Assembly (NCBI GenBank): GCA_903827735.1
Contig: CAIKJM010000564.1
Span: 1 to 6,651, forward strand
DNA length: 6,651 bases
Direction of reading: 5' to 3'
Source: an uncultured Rhodanobacter sp.
GTDB taxonomy: Bacteria > Pseudomonadota > Gammaproteobacteria > Xanthomonadales > Rhodanobacteraceae
Part shown: one piece after another, positions 5,679 to 6,651 of the stretch
Layout of the letters: each line of letters opens with the position of its first letter
How positions within the stretch are numbered: the first letter of the stretch is position 1
The notes under the pieces: model-generated
What the model was told of the DNA's origin: nothing
The model's input: only the letters and a program-made list of their open reading frames with translations
Databases searched by the model: none
Position numbers and translations under genes: made by a program

Positions 5679-6167
5679 ATGTCAGGTCAGCAGCACGAAG
5701 TGACTTTTCGTTTTCTCGCCCAGCCCACTGACGTCAATTTCGGCGGCAAGGTGCACGGCGGCATGGCGATGAAGTGGATCGATCAGGCCGGTTACGCCTG
5801 CGCGGTGGGCTGGAGCGGCGCTTATTGCGTCACCGCGTCGGTCAGCGGCATCCAGTTCGTGGCGCCGATCCTGATCGGCGACCTAGTCACGGTGCGTGCT
5901 CGTCTGATTCATACCGGGACATCGAGCATGCATATGGCGGTGGACGTGCTGGCGCGCGATCTGCGCAAAGACGAGCAGCGGTTGGCAACCAGCTGCGTCA
6001 TGGTTTTCGTGGCGCTCGATGGCCAGGACGGTAAACCCACGGCGGTGCCGCGCTGGGAGCCGAGCAATGACAGCGAGCGCCGCCTGCAGCTGCAGGCAAA
6101 GCAGCTGCTGGAGCTATCTAAGGGCATGGAACAGCTGATTGATACGCACGGCGCGTCTGCGAGCTGA
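5679..6167 (+). CDS. Hotdog-fold acyl-CoA thioesterase (YciA/VdlD/cytosolic acyl-CoA hydrolase type)
   Basis: The 162-residue product has one hotdog thioesterase domain, predicted to hydrolyse acyl-CoA to free fatty acid and CoA in the cytosol. Supporting signs are the N-terminal PTDVNFGGKVHGGMAMKWID block (16-35), which matches the P-x-D-x-N-x-x-G-x-(I/V)-x-GG pattern of this family, with Asp35 on the central helix where the YciA-type catalytic aspartate lies; the following AGYACA helix; and the strand segments SVSGIQFVAPILIGDLV (54-70) and MAVDVLARDL (86-95). The C-terminal about 40 residues form a charged helix (DSERRLQLQAKQLLELSKGM) outside the core. No signal peptide or membrane segment is seen. 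The start is supported by GGAG 5 nt upstream. It follows ychF by 43 nt and may share its transcript. Chain-length preference cannot be read from sequence, so no symbol is assigned. Confidence 0.88.
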   Translation: MSGQQHEVTFRFLAQPTDVNFGGKVHGGMAMKWIDQAGYACAVGWSGAYCVTASVSGIQFVAPILIGDLVTVRARLIHTGTSSMHMAVDVLARDLRKDEQRLATSCVMVFVALDGQDGKPTAVPRWEPSNDSERRLQLQAKQLLELSKGMEQLIDTHGASAS

Positions 6168-6181
6168 CTTGCGCTCCGTAC

Positions 6182-6196
6182 GCGCAAAAACTGTGC
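6182..6196. promoter_or_regulatory. Candidate Fis-like site upstream of the tRNA-Tyr promoter
   Basis: The 15-mer GCGCAAAAACTGTGC satisfies the degenerate Fis core G..YR..W..YR..C at every fixed position and has a central A-tract. Its centre (6189) lies about 72 bp upstream of the start site predicted from the -10 element (about 6261). Fis site I of E. coli rrnB P1 and tyrT sits near -71. The match and distance are seen; Fis binding is inferred, and the consensus is loose. Confidence 0.35.
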
Positions 6197-6225
6197 GAAA
6201 TACGCGCATTTGCGCGCCTCAGGTG

Positions 6226-6254
6226 TTGACAGCTCAAGGCTCGATCCACACAAT
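6226..6254 (+). promoter_or_regulatory. Sigma-70-type promoter for tRNA-Tyr (and probably tRNA-Gly)
   Basis: A perfect -35 hexamer TTGACA (6226-6231) is followed by a 17-bp spacer and CACAAT (6249-6254), a 4/6 match to the -10 consensus. The start would fall near 6261, giving a leader of about 8 nt before mature tRNA-Tyr at 6269. The sequence between the -10 and the start is ACGCGT, a GC-rich discriminator of the kind linked to ppGpp-dependent stringent control of stable RNA promoters. Confidence 0.75.
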
Positions 6255-6268
6255 ACGCGTTCTTTGTT

Positions 6269-6354
6269 GGAGGGATACCCAAGCGGCCAACGGGGGCAGA
6301 CTGTAAATCTGCTGGCTTACGCCTTCGGTGGTTCGAATCCACCTCCCTCCACCA
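6269..6354 (+). tRNA. tRNA-Tyr (anticodon GTA), CCA encoded
   Basis: A complete 86-nt class II tRNA. The acceptor GGAGGGA (6269-6275) pairs with TCCCTCC (6344-6350), followed by A6351 and encoded CCA. The anticodon stem GCAGA/TCTGC encloses CTGTAAA, with GTA at 6303-6305. A 14-nt variable arm (6313-6326) with a GGC/GCC stem is as expected for bacterial tRNA-Tyr. The T arm is GGTGG-TTCGAAT-CCACC. Confidence 0.97.
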
Positions 6355-6363
6355 GCTTGGACT

Positions 6364-6387
6364 CCGCTCTAAGTTTTCTTAGAGTGG
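6364..6387 (+). other. 10-bp hairpin just downstream of tRNA-Tyr
   Basis: CCGCTCTAAG (6364-6373) pairs with CTTAGAGTGG (6378-6387), 10 bp with one G-U, loop TTTT. It begins 10 nt after the tRNA CCA. No uninterrupted T-run follows directly (TGAAAAGTTAAAGTTTT), so it is more likely a processing or stability element in a tRNA-Tyr/tRNA-Gly precursor than a strong terminator. Partial termination cannot be excluded. Confidence 0.5.
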
Positions 6388-6521
6388 TGAAAAGTTAAAG
6401 TTTTCGACGATGCGACGCTAGGCCCGGGTTGCAGCGAAGAGAAAAGTTTTAGCAGGGTTGCATGGATGCAGTCTTGTACGCGACGCGAAAGCGGCGCGGC
6501 CCGGATGGACGAGGTAGGTAG

Positions 6522-6566
6522 CATGATCCGATGTGGATCATGAAATCGCCTCGTTTATCAAGCGAG
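6522..6566 (+). other. Two hairpins in the tRNA-Tyr/tRNA-Gly spacer, just upstream of tRNA-Gly
   Basis: CATGATCC/GGATCATG (6522-6529 with 6535-6542) is a perfect 8-bp stem with a 5-nt loop. It is followed by CTCGTTT/AAGCGAG (6550-6556 with 6560-6566), 7 bp with one G-U and a 3-nt loop. The rest of the 223-nt spacer (6355-6577) shows no credible gene. The hairpins may guide 5' processing of tRNA-Gly; this is inference. Confidence 0.45.
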
Positions 6567-6577
6567 TTCCGCGCAGG

Positions 6578-6651
6578 GCGGGAGTAGTTCAATGGTAGAA
6601 CATCAGTTTTCCAAACTGATTACGCGGGTTCGATTCCCGCCTTCCGCTCCA
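6578..6651 (+). tRNA. tRNA-Gly (anticodon TCC), CCA encoded
   Basis: A complete 74-nt tRNA ending on the last base of the window. The acceptor GCGGGAG (6578-6584) pairs with CTTCCGC (6641-6647, one G-U), then discriminator T6648 and CCA. The anticodon stem TCAGT/ACTGA encloses TTTCCAA, with TCC at 6610-6612. The T arm is GCGGG-TTCGATT-CCCGC. The Tyr-Gly order with the TCC anticodon matches the E. coli tyrU-glyT pair that is followed by thrT and tufB, so those genes are likely just beyond the window. Confidence 0.97.

Noticed and set aside
4799..5680. 293-codon open frame on the minus strand opposite ychF
   Set aside because: Antisense shadow of a well conserved gene; no motif or ribosome binding site found.
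6210..6398. 62-codon plus-strand frame and 74-codon minus-strand frame over tRNA-Tyr
   Set aside because: Both overlap a complete tRNA and its promoter; the peptides are translated tRNA sequence.
6462..6521. 19-codon ORF in the tRNA-Tyr/tRNA-Gly spacer (ATG 6462 to TAG 6519-6521), preceded by CAGGG
   Set aside because: Very short, Arg/Gly-rich product with no recognisable feature; frames of this size are expected by chance in GC-rich spacers.
1..6651. Defence system, mobile element, CRISPR or biosynthetic cluster
   Set aside because: No transposase, integrase, repeat-spacer array, inverted terminal repeats or toxin-like genes were seen. Every sizeable plus-strand gene is a conserved housekeeping gene apart from the GNAT half of the fusion.

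Overview
This GC-rich window looks like a chromosomal housekeeping locus of a gammaproteobacterium. The evidence is gene order. The series lolB - ispE - tRNA-Gln - prs - rplY - pth - ychF is the arrangement known from Pseudomonas-, Xanthomonas- and related gammaproteobacterial chromosomes. The tRNA-Tyr - tRNA-Gly pair at the right edge resembles the tRNA cluster that precedes tufB in many members of the class. The genus cannot be named from the sequence alone. Nothing resembles a mobile element, phage, CRISPR array or toxin system.

Layout, all genes on the + strand. Positions 1-321 hold the C-terminal part of the outer-membrane lipoprotein insertion factor LolB. Positions 387-1805 hold one uninterrupted 472-codon gene that joins a GNAT-type acetyltransferase domain (about residues 1-181) to a full-length IspE kinase (about residues 188-472). 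A tRNA-Gln(TTG) follows at 1883-1959, then prs (PRPP synthetase, GTG start at 1992). A 174-bp gap contains three consecutive hairpins and leads into rplY (ribosomal protein L25/Ctc, 3126-3812). An 11-bp perfect hairpin separates rplY from pth (peptidyl-tRNA hydrolase). Then come ychF (ribosome-associated ATPase, 4544-5635) and a hotdog-fold acyl-CoA thioesterase (5679-6167). A strong sigma-70-like promoter with a Fis-like upstream site reads into tRNA-Tyr(GTA) (6269-6354). After a long 223-nt structured spacer, tRNA-Gly(TCC) ends exactly at the window edge.

The genes share a growth-related theme: isoprenoid precursor synthesis (IspE), nucleotide precursor synthesis (Prs), 5S rRNA/ribosome structure (L25), peptidyl-tRNA recycling (Pth), a ribosome-bound ATPase (YchF) and tRNA supply. 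The most unusual item is the in-frame GNAT-IspE fusion, inserted where lolB and ispE are normally direct neighbours. Next are the structured rplY leader (a candidate autoregulatory r-protein leader), the tRNA-Gln/prs mixed transcript, and the rRNA-style promoter architecture in front of tRNA-Tyr.
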